Assembly (NCBI GenBank): GCA_963664255.1 | Contig: OY760938.1 | Location: forward strand, 62,001-126,000 | Length of the DNA stretch: 64,000 bases | Reading direction: 5' to 3' | Source: G963663775 sp963664255 | GTDB lineage: Bacteria; Bacillota; Clostridia; Oscillospirales; Butyricicoccaceae | Shown: piece after piece, positions 47,074 through 56,489 of the stretch | How positions within the stretch are numbered: the first letter of the stretch is position 1 | Layout of the letters: the number at the start of each line of letters is the position of its first letter | Translations under genes and position numbers: made by a program | Notes under the pieces: generated by a model | Told to the model about the DNA's origin: nothing | Databases searched by the model: none | The model's input: the letters and a program-made list of their open reading frames with translations, nothing else

Positions 47074-49863
47074 ATGCCGCAGGATTACAACCATACCATT
47101 AATCTCCCTAAAACAGCGTTTCCCATGCGCGCAGGCTTGCCTAAGAGGGAACCTGGATTTTTAGAACAGTGGGAGCAGGATAAGCTTTACGAATCTATGA
47201 TGCAGCGCAATGAAGGAAAACCAGTGTTTGTGCTGCACGATGGACCTCCATATGCCAACGGAAATTTGCATATGGGTCATGCGCTCAACAAGATTTTGAA
47301 GGATTTTATCATTCGTTACAAAAACATGGCAGGCTTTAAGGCGCCCTATGTCCCTGGGTGGGATACGCATGGACTTCCGATTGAACGACAGGCGATTAAG
47401 GCGTATGGCATGGACCGTGACAAGGCTTCCGTTGCGGAATTTCGCTCTAAATGCGAAGAATTTGCGTACAAACATGTTGATACACAACGTACACAGTTTA
47501 AACGATTGGGTGTTGTCGGCGAATGGGATAACCCTTATTTGACACTCAGCCATGACTATGAAGCCGAGCAGATTAAAGTGTTTGGTGAAATGGCGAAAAA
47601 AGGATTCATTTATAAAGGAATGAAGCCTGTTTATTGGTGCCCGCATGATGAAACTGCGCTTGCTGAAGCAGAGATTGAATATCAAGAGGAATCGTGTGAA
47701 TCTATTTATGTGAAATTTGCACTGACCGAAGATCATGGAAAGATTAAAGCGCTGGCAGGAAGCATTGAAAACGTTTATTTTGTCATTTGGACGACCACAA
47801 CTTGGACATTGCCAGGGAATCTGGCGATTTCCGTGAACCCTCATTTTGAATATGATTTGGTCAAAGCTTCCAATGGGGAGACTTATGTTCTGGCCAAGGA
47901 GCTGGTATCCTCTGTGATGCAGATTGCAGGCATAGAGAGCTGGGAAATTATTGGAACACTGCTAGGTTCGGAATTGGAACTGATGCAGACCAAGCACCCC
48001 ATTATGGACCGCCATTCTGTGGTCATCTGCGGAGAGCACGTTACACTGGATGCGGGTACCGGTTGCGTCCATACTGCTCCGGGCTTCGGCGCGGAAGACT
48101 TTGTTGTGTGCCAGAAATATCATATCGACATCATTGTGCCGGTGGATGGAAGGGGTATTGCAACGGCAGATGCTGGGAAATACGCGGGGATGTATTATGC
48201 AAAAACAACCCCTGTGATTTTAGAGGATTTGAAGGCTTGCAGCGCATTGCTGGCAATACAGCATATGAATCACTCCTATCCCCACTGTTGGCGTTGCAAA
48301 AACCCAATCATCTTCCGCACGACAGAGCAATGGTTCTGTTCGGTTGACGCGCTGAAGGACGCTGCGGTCAATGCATGCAGAAGTTTGTCTTGGATTCCGG
48401 CATGGGGCGAGGAACGCATGGTTTCCATGGTGCAGGAGCGCAATGACTGGTGTATTTCAAGACAGCGTGTTTGGGGTGTGCCGATTCCGATTTTCTATTG
48501 TCAGGATTGCGGAAAGCCATTAGTCAATGAGCAGACGATTGAAATTGTATCGGAATTGTTCCGTAAGCAAGGCTCCAATGCATGGTATGAACTGGATGCT
48601 TCTGAAATCCTGCCGGCGGAGGTTGTCTGCAAATGTGGCGGAAAAACCTTCACAAAGGAAACCGACACCATGGATGTTTGGTTTGATTCGGGCTCTTCCC
48701 ATGCGGCAGTTGTGGACCAACGCCCTGATTTACAATATCCAGCAGATGTATATCTGGAAGGCAATGACCAATATCGTGGTTGGTTCCAGTCCTCGATGTT
48801 AACGGCGATTGCCACCAAGGGTACTGCACCATATAAGACCGTCATCACGCATGGCATGATTGTCGATGAAGAACGTCAGAAAATGTCGAAATCATTGGGC
48901 AATGGCATTTCACCAGATGACATTTTGCAGGAGTATGGCGCAGATGTCATGCGCTTGTGGGTATCTTCGGCAGATTATCGGCAGGATATGAAGATTTCTA
49001 AGGATATGCTGAAGCATCTTTCGCAGAATTATCTCAAAATCCGCAACACTGCACGATATATCCTGGGAAATTTGTTTGACTTTAATCCGCAGAAGGATTT
49101 GGTCAGCTATGAGCAATTACCGCAGCTTGACCAATGGGCACTGATGCGCATGAATGAATTGACGGCAAAAGTACGTGCAGGTTATAATCATTATGAATTC
49201 CATACGGTATTCCATGCGGTGCACAACTTCTGTGTTGTAGATATGTCAAATTTCTATTTAGATGTTATCAAGGACCGCTTGTACTGTGACGCAACAGAGG
49301 GAAGCAGTCGCCGCGCCGCGCAAACTGTCATTTATCAGATTTTAAATGCGTTGGTTCGCTTAATTGCACCCATCCTTTGCTTTACTGCGGATGAAATCTG
49401 GAAGGAAATTCCGCATCAAGAGCAAGACATCGTGCAGAACATTGCATTGAATGATATGCCGACCGAACAGCAGGCGTTGGCTTTTTCGGAAGAAACTTTG
49501 ACAAAATGGAGCCGTTTGATTGCATTCCGTGAAGATGTCAATAAGGCATTGGAACTTGCACGTGCAGAAAAGAAAATCGGTAAGCCATTGGAAGCGGCGG
49601 TTACGGTGTATACCACGGCAGAAAATGCAGCGTTCTTGCAGGGCTGTGGTGAGGATTTGGCGTTCCTTTGCATTGTTTCCAAATTGAATGTGGTCAATGG
49701 AGCCGGTGAAGGCGTCAAGGGCGAAGGCTTTGGGGAGATTACAATCGATATTGTGAGAGCATCCGGTGAAAAATGTACACGTTGTTGGATGTACACAGAT
49801 AATGTTGGTTCTGATACGCAGCATCCTTCCCTTTGCAGCCGTTGTGCAAGTGTAGTATCATAA
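47074..49863 (+). CDS. ileS: Isoleucine-tRNA ligase
   Basis: Charges tRNA-Ile. The 929-residue class Ia synthetase has the HIGH-type motif PPYANGNLHMGHALN, the CP1 editing domain (WTTTTWTLPGNLAISV; GCVHTAPGFGAEDF), the KMSKS motif RQKMSKSLGNGI, the anticodon-binding helices, and a C-terminal zinc ribbon (CTRCWMYTDN, CSRCASVVS). All are intact. The 68-bp gap after divIVA is too short for a T-box riboswitch, so regulation differs from the many Firmicutes ileS genes that have one. Confidence 0.97.
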   Translation: MPQDYNHTINLPKTAFPMRAGLPKREPGFLEQWEQDKLYESMMQRNEGKPVFVLHDGPPYANGNLHMGHALNKILKDFIIRYKNMAGFKAPYVPGWDTHGLPIERQAIKAYGMDRDKASVAEFRSKCEEFAYKHVDTQRTQFKRLGVVGEWDNPYLTLSHDYEAEQIKVFGEMAKKGFIYKGMKPVYWCPHDETALAEAEIEYQEESCESIYVKFALTEDHGKIKALAGSIENVYFVIWTTTTWTLPGNLAISVNPHFEYDLVKASNGETYVLAKELVSSVMQIAGIESWEIIGTLLGSELELMQTKHPIMDRHSVVICGEHVTLDAGTGCVHTAPGFGAEDFVVCQKYHIDIIVPVDGRGIATADAGKYAGMYYAKTTPVILEDLKACSALLAIQHMNHSYPHCWRCKNPIIFRTTEQWFCSVDALKDAAVNACRSLSWIPAWGEERMVSMVQERNDWCISRQRVWGVPIPIFYCQDCGKPLVNEQTIEIVSELFRKQGSNAWYELDASEILPAEVVCKCGGKTFTKETDTMDVWFDSGSSHAAVVDQRPDLQYPADVYLEGNDQYRGWFQSSMLTAIATKGTAPYKTVITHGMIVDEERQKMSKSLGNGISPDDILQEYGADVMRLWVSSADYRQDMKISKDMLKHLSQNYLKIRNTARYILGNLFDFNPQKDLVSYEQLPQLDQWALMRMNELTAKVRAGYNHYEFHTVFHAVHNFCVVDMSNFYLDVIKDRLYCDATEGSSRRAAQTVIYQILNALVRLIAPILCFTADEIWKEIPHQEQDIVQNIALNDMPTEQQALAFSEETLTKWSRLIAFREDVNKALELARAEKKIGKPLEAAVTVYTTAENAAFLQGCGEDLAFLCIVSKLNVVNGAGEGVKGEGFGEITIDIVRASGEKCTRCWMYTDNVGSDTQHPSLCSRCASVVS

Positions 49864-49872
49864 AAAAATCGA

Positions 49873-49910
49873 AGAGGAGGGGGAGCCGATTGCTGCCCCT
49901 CCTTTTTTGT
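49873..49910 (+). terminator. Intrinsic terminator between ileS and lspA
   Basis: AGGAGGGGGAGC (49875-49886) pairs with GCTGCCCCTCCT (49892-49903) at 11 of 12 positions around a 5-nt loop, followed by TTTTTT. Confidence 0.8.
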
Positions 49911-49929
49911 CGAAGGAGATGAAACGTTT

Positions 49930-50376
49930 ATGGTTCCGATTATTTTTATCATTTGCATGGTTCTTCTGGATCAAGCTGTGAAAGATTGGGCAGTCCATGT
50001 GCTGCAGCCCGTTGCCACAATTCCATTGATTTCAAATATATTTCATTTTACATATATCGAAAATCGGGGAGCGGCGTTCAGTGTGCTGCAAAATAAAATT
50101 TGGCTTTTTGTGGTGTTAACCGTTTTCATCTTAGCCGCCATCGTGGTTTCTATTCGGAAAAATCACATCAGAACCACGTTTGGAAAATGGTCGCTCTATA
50201 TCATTGCAAGTGGTGCAATAGGCAATCTATTAGACCGTGTAGTGCGTGGGTTTGTTGTTGATTTGTTTGATTTTCGGCTCATCCATTTTCCGGTTTTCAA
50301 TGTAGCAGATATTTTGGTTTGCGTTGGCGGCGTGATGTTTGTGGGGTACATCATGCTGCAGCATGATAAGGTGTGA
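49930..50376 (+). CDS. lspA: Lipoprotein signal peptidase (SPase II)
   Basis: Membrane aspartic protease that cleaves prolipoproteins at the lipobox Cys. The 148-residue protein has four membrane segments and the family motifs IENRGAAFSVLQ, GAIGNLLDRVVRGFVVDLFDF (first catalytic Asp) and FPVFNVADILVCVG (second). AAGGAG precedes the ATG. rluD follows after 7 bp, the usual pairing. Confidence 0.95.
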   Translation: MVPIIFIICMVLLDQAVKDWAVHVLQPVATIPLISNIFHFTYIENRGAAFSVLQNKIWLFVVLTVFILAAIVVSIRKNHIRTTFGKWSLYIIASGAIGNLLDRVVRGFVVDLFDFRLIHFPVFNVADILVCVGGVMFVGYIMLQHDKV

Positions 50377-50383
50377 AACGTAT

Positions 50384-51316
50384 ATGGAAGAAATTACGAT
50401 AAAGGTTTTGGAGGCGGACGCTGGGAAGCGCATTGATGCATTGGTTAGTGAAAAAATAGCTGCGCTGACCCGCAGTGCAGCGCAGCGTTTGCTAGAAGAT
50501 GGGAAAATCCATTTGCAGGGGAAACCGCTGAAAAAAAATTATAAACTGCTTGGAAACGAGGAAATTTTCGTTCTTCTGCCGGAAGTGCAGCCAACAGATA
50601 TTATACCACAGAATCTTCCGCTGGATATTATTTATGAGGACAACGATATTATTGTGGTCAATAAAGCCCGCGGCATGGTGGTGCATCCGGCAGCAGGGAA
50701 CTGGGATGGTACACTGGTCAATGCACTTATGTATCATTGCGGAGAACGTTTGTCAGGAATTAACGGCGAACTGCGCCCGGGAATTGTGCATCGCATTGAT
50801 AAAGATACCAGCGGTTTGCTGGTGGTTGCAAAAAATGATTATGCGCATCAATCTCTTGCAGAACAAATCCAAAACCATGATGTTTTGCGGGAATATGAAG
50901 CCATTGTATATGGAACGGTACAGGAAACGGAAGGAACCATCAATCGACCAGTTGGCAGACATAGAACAAATCGAAAAATGATGGCGATTGTGCCGGAAGG
51001 AAGACCTGCGATTACGCATTTTCAAGTTGTGGAGCGATATGCAGGATATACCTATATGGTTTTTCGATTGGAAACGGGTCGAACGCATCAAATTCGTGTG
51101 CATATGGCATCGATAGGGCATCCCATTATAGGAGACCCTGTATATGGTTTGAAAAAAGATAAATTTGCATCCATTGGCGGGCAGTGCTTACATGCAAGAC
51201 AATTAGTGCTCAGACATCCAACATCTGGGGAGGAAATGGTTTTTCATGCGGCTAGACCACCATATTTTGAAGAAATTTTACTAAAAATAAAAAATGTTGC
51301 TGCGAACGGACGCTGA
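50384..51316 (+). CDS. RluA/RluD-family 23S rRNA pseudouridine synthase
   Basis: A 310-residue enzyme with an N-terminal S4 RNA-binding domain (AGKRIDALVSEKIAALTRSAAQRLLEDGKIHLQGKPLKKNYKL) and the RluA catalytic domain. The motif GIVHRIDKDTSGLLVVAKN holds the catalytic Asp, and LETGRTHQIRVHMASIGHPIIGDPVYG is diagnostic. The layout and lspA linkage match RluD-type YlyB. The start at 50384 has AAGGTG upstream; a start at 50339 lies in lspA. Confidence 0.92.
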   Translation: MEEITIKVLEADAGKRIDALVSEKIAALTRSAAQRLLEDGKIHLQGKPLKKNYKLLGNEEIFVLLPEVQPTDIIPQNLPLDIIYEDNDIIVVNKARGMVVHPAAGNWDGTLVNALMYHCGERLSGINGELRPGIVHRIDKDTSGLLVVAKNDYAHQSLAEQIQNHDVLREYEAIVYGTVQETEGTINRPVGRHRTNRKMMAIVPEGRPAITHFQVVERYAGYTYMVFRLETGRTHQIRVHMASIGHPIIGDPVYGLKKDKFASIGGQCLHARQLVLRHPTSGEEMVFHAARPPYFEEILLKIKNVAANGR

Positions 51317-51317
51317 A

Positions 51318-51346
51318 AGACAGTCGCTTATGCGGCTGTTTTTTGG
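51318..51346 (+). terminator. Intrinsic terminator after the pseudouridine synthase gene
   Basis: ACAGTCGC (51320-51327) pairs with GCGGCTGT (51332-51339), with one G-U, around TTAT; TTTTTT follows. Confidence 0.75.
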
Positions 51347-51403
51347 TATCGCACCAAGAGAACAACAAGCGTTTTTTCATAAAGTGCAGAGCGCGGTGTA
51401 GAA

Positions 51404-51449
51404 AACCACTGAAAAAGTGGTTGGCATAAAGCGTTGCAAGTTGTATAAT
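51404..51449 (+). promoter_or_regulatory. Sigma-A promoter of the desulfurase-thiI operon with upstream dyad
   Basis: TTGGCA (51421-51426), a 17-bp spacer and TATAAT (51444-51449). The inverted repeat AACCACT-GAAAA-AGTGGTT (51404-51422) abuts and overlaps the -35 by two bases and may be an operator. Confidence 0.7.
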
Positions 51450-51488
51450 AAAATCATATCAAAATTTGAAGGCAAGAAAGGAAACAGA

Positions 51489-52616
51489 ATGCACTATCTT
51501 GACAATTCTGCGACAACCCCTGTCTTAAGAGAAGCAGCTGATATGGCACTGCGCGTGATGTGCAGCGACTTTGGAAATCCATCTTCGCAGCATCGGTTAG
51601 GAATTACAGCATCTGGGATTTTAAAAAGCGCAAGGGAACACGTTGCAGAAGCGATGGGGGCATCGTCGAAAGAGATAACATTTACATCCGGTGGCACGGA
51701 AAGCATTAATACCGCTTTGTTTGGGGGATGTCACAAAAATTTTCGCAGTGGAAAGCATATCATTTCCACTGCAATGGAACACGCTGCAACGCAAAACGCC
51801 TTGAAAAAACTGCAGGACGAAGGGTTTGAAATCACGTATTTGCAGCCGAACAGTACAGGGCATATTGATATACAGCAGTTTACAGAGGCATTGCGGGATG
51901 ATACGATTTTGGTCACTTGTATGTTGGTGAATAACGAAGTGGGCAGTAGGTTTCCGGTTGAGGAAATGGGGAAAGTGCTGAAAAAAAAGTGCCCGAAAGC
52001 ACTTTTTCACATCGATGCAGTACAAGGATTATTCCGCGTTCCGCTGACACCGCAAAAGTGGAATTGTGATTTGATGAGCGTAAGCGGACATAAAATCGGA
52101 GCACCAAAGGGTATCGGTGCCCTTTATACACGGCATGGTGTCAAAATACCGCCTCTGCTATATGGTGGTGGACAGGAAGGGGGATTTCGTCCTGGGACAG
52201 AACCCCTGCCAAACATTGCAGCTTTTGGCGAAGTATGTCGATTACGTAGCCAGACCTTGGCGCAGGATAGCGCACATATTGCACAGCTCAGTGCAGTTCT
52301 TAGACAGCGGATTGCACAGGAAATTCCATTTGCAGAACAGAACGGAACGAATGATATTCCGCACGTGTTAAATTATTCCTTTTCAGGATGCAAAAGCGAA
52401 GTCATGCTGCGCATTTTAGAAACAGAGGATGTGTATGTTTCAGCAGGCTCAGCGTGTTCCAAAGGTCATGAAAGCCCTGTGCTGCGTGCGATGGCGATTT
52501 CTAAAAAAAGGATTGACAGTGCATTGCGCATTTCGCTTGCACCATTCAATACGAACGAAGATATAGATGCATTTATCAAAGCGGTACTAAAAGGTGCAGC
52601 GATATTAAGGAGATAA
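51489..52616 (+). CDS. Cysteine desulfurase (IscS/NifS-like)
   Basis: PLP enzyme that releases sulfur from cysteine as a persulfide. The 375-residue protein has YLDNSATTPV, GNPSSQH, FTSGGTESIN, the Schiff-base Lys202 in SVSGHKIGAPKGIGALY, and the persulfide Cys323 in the loop SAGSACSKGHESPVL. The gene directly precedes thiI, so its sulfur probably serves 4-thiouridine formation in tRNA (context inference). ATG 51489 has AAAGGAAA upstream and matches the family start; an in-frame start at 51417 lies before the promoter. Confidence 0.93.
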   Translation: MHYLDNSATTPVLREAADMALRVMCSDFGNPSSQHRLGITASGILKSAREHVAEAMGASSKEITFTSGGTESINTALFGGCHKNFRSGKHIISTAMEHAATQNALKKLQDEGFEITYLQPNSTGHIDIQQFTEALRDDTILVTCMLVNNEVGSRFPVEEMGKVLKKKCPKALFHIDAVQGLFRVPLTPQKWNCDLMSVSGHKIGAPKGIGALYTRHGVKIPPLLYGGGQEGGFRPGTEPLPNIAAFGEVCRLRSQTLAQDSAHIAQLSAVLRQRIAQEIPFAEQNGTNDIPHVLNYSFSGCKSEVMLRILETEDVYVSAGSACSKGHESPVLRAMAISKKRIDSALRISLAPFNTNEDIDAFIKAVLKGAAILRR

Positions 52617-52617
52617 T

Positions 52618-53781
52618 ATGAAAGAAGTTTTACTGCTGAAGTGTGGAGAGTTGATTCTAAAGGGTCTTAATCGGCGAAAGTTTGAAGATCGGTTGTTGGC
52701 GAATGTGCGTCGACGCGTCCAAACGGTTTCGAATTGTAAAATTGAAATCCAACAATCCATTATTTATGTTTGGATCCCAGAAGAAGTCGATGGGGATTTA
52801 ATCGTTGACGCAGTGCGTCCGGTGTTTGGTATTGCAACCATTTGTCGCGCGGCTGTTTGTGCAAAAACCTTGGAAAGCCTGCAGCAAACCGCAGAATCGT
52901 ATCTTGCAGAGCAGTTGGAAAACGCCCATTCCTTCAAAGTGGAAACAAAACGCGGCGATAAAAAATTTCCGATGACATCTATTCAGATTTCACAATATTT
53001 GGGTGGTGAGCTTGCAGAAAAATACCAGCTCAAGCCGGATATGCATACACCGGAACTGACCGTCTTTGCAGAAATTCGTGCAGAGTATGCATTTATCCAT
53101 GCAGGACCGATGCAAGGGGCGGGTGGTATGCCGGTCGGCACCAACGGGCGTGCGGCGATGCTGCTTTCTGGCGGCATTGATTCTCCTGTGGCAGGCTATA
53201 TGATGGCAAAGCGTGGGTTAGAAATGGTTGCGGTGCACTTCTTTAGCTATCCCTACACCTCTGAGCGCGCGAAAGAGAAAGTCATTGAATTGGGTAATAT
53301 TTTAACGACTTACACGGGGCGGATGCCGCTTTTAATCGTACCTTTTACACGCATTCAAGAGGAGATTCGTGCGCATTGCCATGAAGAACTGTTTACGTTG
53401 GTAATGCGTCGCTTTATGATGCGCATTGCAGAGCGGTTGGCACAGCAGTATGAATGCGGTGGACTGGTGACGGGGGAAAGCCTCGGACAGGTGGCAAGTC
53501 AGACCATGCCTGCGATGGCGGTGACCGGAGCGGTTTGTACGTTGCCGGTGTTTCGTCCTGTGGTTGGGATGGATAAGGAAGAAATTGTGCGCATTGCAAG
53601 GCGCATTGATACCTTTGAGACTTCCATTTTACCATATGAGGATTGCTGCACGGTGTTTACCCCCAAGCATCCCAACACAAAACCCAAACTGCACAAAATT
53701 CTGCAAGCCGAATCCCATTTGGATGTCGATGCGCTTGTGGATGAGGCGGTGGAAAAAACCGAACAAATGCTACTGGGATAA
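52618..53781 (+). CDS. thiI: tRNA 4-thiouridine synthase ThiI
   Basis: Adenylates U8 of tRNA and inserts sulfur. The 387-residue protein has the ferredoxin-like/THUMP N-terminus (LLKCGELILKGLNRRKFEDRLLANVRRRV), THUMP end (HAGPMQGAGGMPVGTNGR), and the PP-loop LLSGGIDSPVAGYMMAKRG from about residue 182. VTGESLGQVASQTM and EDCCTVFTPKHPNTKP follow. It lacks the C-terminal rhodanese domain of the E. coli form, as is usual in Firmicutes. The start codon is one base after the desulfurase stop. Confidence 0.95.
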   Translation: MKEVLLLKCGELILKGLNRRKFEDRLLANVRRRVQTVSNCKIEIQQSIIYVWIPEEVDGDLIVDAVRPVFGIATICRAAVCAKTLESLQQTAESYLAEQLENAHSFKVETKRGDKKFPMTSIQISQYLGGELAEKYQLKPDMHTPELTVFAEIRAEYAFIHAGPMQGAGGMPVGTNGRAAMLLSGGIDSPVAGYMMAKRGLEMVAVHFFSYPYTSERAKEKVIELGNILTTYTGRMPLLIVPFTRIQEEIRAHCHEELFTLVMRRFMMRIAERLAQQYECGGLVTGESLGQVASQTMPAMAVTGAVCTLPVFRPVVGMDKEEIVRIARRIDTFETSILPYEDCCTVFTPKHPNTKPKLHKILQAESHLDVDALVDEAVEKTEQMLLG

Positions 53782-53835
53782 CGTACAAAAAAGCATACGA
53801 TAATAAGAATTTTGGATAAATAAAATTTGCCCGCT

Positions 53836-53925
53836 TAGAACCTGTATTGATAACGAGCGTAGAAGAAACGGGTGCAGAAAAGATAGCCCGGGTTCTCTTG
53901 TTTGCCGATATGAATGCAGGTTCTA
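53836..53925. repeat. 90-bp inverted-repeat element (MITE-like)
   Basis: The ends TAGAACCTGTATTGATAACG (53836 on) and, on the other strand, TAGAACCTGCATTCATATCG (from 53925) are about 85% identical inverted repeats. They enclose about 50 bp without coding content. A segment similar to one end, TATGAATACAGGTTCT, occurs at 30207-30222. It could be a small non-autonomous element or a dispersed hairpin. The rest of 53782-53986 holds no gene. Confidence 0.45.
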
Positions 53926-53986
53926 GCGTTTTTGGCCGAGGGGCGCCTCTGCACAATCGTGCATACCAGATGGTGGCGTTTTTAGG

Positions 53987-55123
53987 TCATTGCCGTTCCA
54001 AAATTTCGCCGTTGCGCATTTTGATTTCGTGTATGCGGATGTTAAAGGCTTTTTGATATTGTTGTAACAAGGGCAATTCACGCTTTGTTACAATCGAAAT
54101 CACCGTTCCGCTTGCATTGCCCCGTCCGGTTCTGCCCGCACGATGCAGATAATCCATAGAATCCTCTGACATACTAATGTTAAATACCATTTCTACGCTC
54201 TCAATATGCAAGCCTCGCGCGGCAATATCTGTCGCCAGCAAAATCTGCAGCCTGCCTGCTGTAAAGTCAGACAGCACGTTTTTGCGACTTTCCTTTGCGC
54301 TTGCGCCTTGGATGCAAGCCCCCTTGATTTTATGATAGGTCATCTTAGCGGTCATCACGTCGATTTTCTCTGCACTGTTCACAAATACGATTGCTCGCTG
54401 CGGCTGTAAGATGAAGTTTAATTTGCGAAAGGTTTCAAATTTATCGCGTTCGTCAGCTACAATAAATAAATGGCGGATGTTTTTCGGAATTTGCAGTGTC
54501 TGACCAATGTTTACGGTTTCCAGAGGATGAACCAGTTCACTTGCTGTTTTCTGTGTCTTTTCAGAAACACTTGCAGACAACATGACGGTTTGCGTATCAC
54601 GCATCACTGCCTTGATAATCGTCTTCACCCCATCAATATTGTTACGGTCAAGCATTTTATCTGCTTCATCAATGACAAGGGTTTTGATGGTGTGGGCGGT
54701 TATTTTTTTGCGTTTGATGAGTTCTATGATTCTTCCGGTTGTGCCAATCACAATTTGGGGCTTTGCTTTCAGCTTTTCCATTTGACTATTGATATTCACA
54801 TCACCAATCACCACGGCAGACGTCAAGGGGATGCCTGCATTTTGGGAAAGCAGCTCCACCTGTCGATGCACCTGCATGGCAAGTTCTCTGGTGGGTACAA
54901 GAATCATACTCTGCATACCGCGCACATCTGGCGTGTATCGTGCATACATCGGCAAAAGATATGCAAGCGTTTTTCCAGACCCTGTTTCTGCTTGCACCAG
55001 TAGATTTTTATGTTCCAAAATCTTTGGAATCGTTTGTGCCTGTACAGGTGTCGGCGTGTGAATTTTCTGGGCAGTAAGACCTCGGATGAGGTTGTTCTGC
55101 AGCCCTAATGTTTCAAAATTCAT
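53987..55123 (-). CDS. DEAD-box RNA helicase
   Basis: A 378-residue ATP-dependent RNA helicase. Motifs in order: Q motif TPTPVQAQTIP, motif I AETGSGKT, Ia VPTRELA, Ib TTGRI, II VIDEADKM (DEAD), III SAS (SASVSEKTQ), IV IVFVNSAEK, V LLATDIAARGLH and VI HRAGRTGRG. The C-terminal extension is very short, so it lacks the RNA-binding tails of CsdA or DbpA. The start at 55123 overlaps the upstream gene's stop (ATGA) with GGAAAGG in front; longer in-frame starts lie inside that gene. Confidence 0.93.
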   Translation of the reverse strand: MNFETLGLQNNLIRGLTAQKIHTPTPVQAQTIPKILEHKNLLVQAETGSGKTLAYLLPMYARYTPDVRGMQSMILVPTRELAMQVHRQVELLSQNAGIPLTSAVVIGDVNINSQMEKLKAKPQIVIGTTGRIIELIKRKKITAHTIKTLVIDEADKMLDRNNIDGVKTIIKAVMRDTQTVMLSASVSEKTQKTASELVHPLETVNIGQTLQIPKNIRHLFIVADERDKFETFRKLNFILQPQRAIVFVNSAEKIDVMTAKMTYHKIKGACIQGASAKESRKNVLSDFTAGRLQILLATDIAARGLHIESVEMVFNISMSEDSMDYLHRAGRTGRGNASGTVISIVTKRELPLLQQYQKAFNIRIHEIKMRNGEILERQ

Positions 55124-55986
55124 TGCGCTTCCTTTCCGTCGGATTCCTGTGCCAGCTTGCACGCACGAAGGACATCCGCTAGACAGCCAGTGGTAATCAG
55201 AAACCGTCCTTTGTGACAAAACCGCAGGGTATCGATGCCGGAAATTTTCGGAAGCTCGGATTCTGATTTTCCTGCCCATGCCAGAGGAAAGAGGCATTTT
55301 GCGACATTGCTTTCAAGGTCGATGGGAATCACCTGTGCGCTGAAACCACCTCGCTGAGAGGGATACACCACAAATTTTGCATCTGAAGGCACAAGTATCT
55401 TTTTCCACGGGGCATATTGTGGCAAAACCACAATGGCATCTGCCATATTTTCCAGTGCTTCTTCTACCATTGTCTTTGCCCGCTGTGCACTGAGGATGCT
55501 GTCAAATCGTTTTTCTAAAATGATGGTGGCAAAAGAAACCGCTTCCTCAAAGCATTCATCTGCACATTCCTCCATATCCCAGCTGGCATTAAAGGTAGAA
55601 ATGACACTGGCCAGTTCGTGTTTGCAGCCTGTATTATCCGATTCATCCAGCGGCTGCACAAAGTTGGCATCAAAGCGCAGCGCCTCTTCTTCTGCCAGTT
55701 CTGCCGGGCAGCCGACCCGTATGAGTACATCCTGCCCGAGTGTACGCCAGAGCAGACCGAATGCCGCATAGGGCACACCATTTTCACGAACTTCCGAATC
55801 TTCTTGATGGTGGTCAAATGTTCCAAATCCCATATCAAATACAATGCCATCAAAGTCATCTGGTATGGTAAATGCACGGACGATTGCTATCTCTGGATAC
55901 AGTATTCTCAAAAGGGCAGCAGAGAACACATCATCTGCATGGAATTTGCCGCCATGCGTCATGGCACAGTGCTTCATTTCTTTCAT
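55120..55986 (-). CDS. MYG1-family (UPF0160) DHH-like protein
   Basis: A 288-residue protein of the MYG1 family, related to DHH phosphoesterases. It has MTHGGKFHADDVFSAALLRI with metal-binding His and Asp, FDMGFGTFDHHQEDSEVRENGVPYAAFGLLW (DHH motif), a central Asp in RFDANFVQPLDESDN, and a C-terminal region GGFSAQVIP. Eukaryotic MYG1 is a 3'-5' exoribonuclease; bacterial members are untested. The start is uncertain (ATG 55986 or 55977), since no strong ribosome site is visible. The stop overlaps the helicase start, which hints at a joint role in RNA metabolism. Confidence 0.82.
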   Translation of the reverse strand: MKEMKHCAMTHGGKFHADDVFSAALLRILYPEIAIVRAFTIPDDFDGIVFDMGFGTFDHHQEDSEVRENGVPYAAFGLLWRTLGQDVLIRVGCPAELAEEEALRFDANFVQPLDESDNTGCKHELASVISTFNASWDMEECADECFEEAVSFATIILEKRFDSILSAQRAKTMVEEALENMADAIVVLPQYAPWKKILVPSDAKFVVYPSQRGGFSAQVIPIDLESNVAKCLFPLAWAGKSESELPKISGIDTLRFCHKGRFLITTGCLADVLRACKLAQESDGKEAQ

Positions 55987-56009
55987 TTTTTTCTCATTTC
56001 TTTCATTGT

Positions 56010-56038
56010 ATAATAGAGTTTGTATGCATAGCATCCAA
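56010..56038 (-). promoter_or_regulatory. Sigma-A promoter for the MYG1-helicase operon
   Basis: On the minus strand TTGGAT (complement of 56033-56038), a 17-bp spacer, TATTAT (complement of 56010-56015). The leader would be only about 17 nt. Confidence 0.6.
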
Positions 56039-56326
56039 CTGGCGCAGCCAGAAAATCGTTCTAAAATCCACTGGTTCCCGTTCGTGAATGCAGGTTTTTT
56101 TACAGTTCACGCCGATTGATACGCCATTTATTATATCGCGCTATGCGGCAAATTGCAAACAAAAACGTGTAGTGCGCGGCATATGCAACTTCGCAAACTT
56201 CACGCCCATGCATACATATTCTTCTGCATATGGCATGGTGACATCATCACCATTGCTGATGCACTGGACGAGCAATGGCATACAATGCATCGGCAAAACA
56301 GACCAGTTGAAAATGCGCGGATAAAC
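56039..56326. other. Intergenic region without recognised gene
   Basis: About 290 bp between divergent promoters. Frames at 56088 and 56153 lack ribosome sites and have improbable compositions. GTGAATGCAGGTTTTT (56084-56099) resembles the end of the repeat at 53836. Otherwise I see nothing. Confidence 0.5.
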
Positions 56327-56355
56327 TTGAAAGTTGCATCTGCCTGTGGTAATAT
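56327..56355 (+). promoter_or_regulatory. Sigma-A promoter for cinA
   Basis: TTGAAA (56327-56332), a 17-bp spacer and TAATAT (56350-56355), leaving a leader of about 125 nt. Confidence 0.55.
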
Positions 56356-56489
56356 TTAAATAAGCAATATATAGGGTGAAAATGCAAAAACCATTAGAAT
56401 TTGTTGAAAATTACAGTTGAACAAAATTGGATTTTGCAACTATGCTCGGTAAAAAAGTAATTTATTTGAAATACAGGAGAAAATACCTC

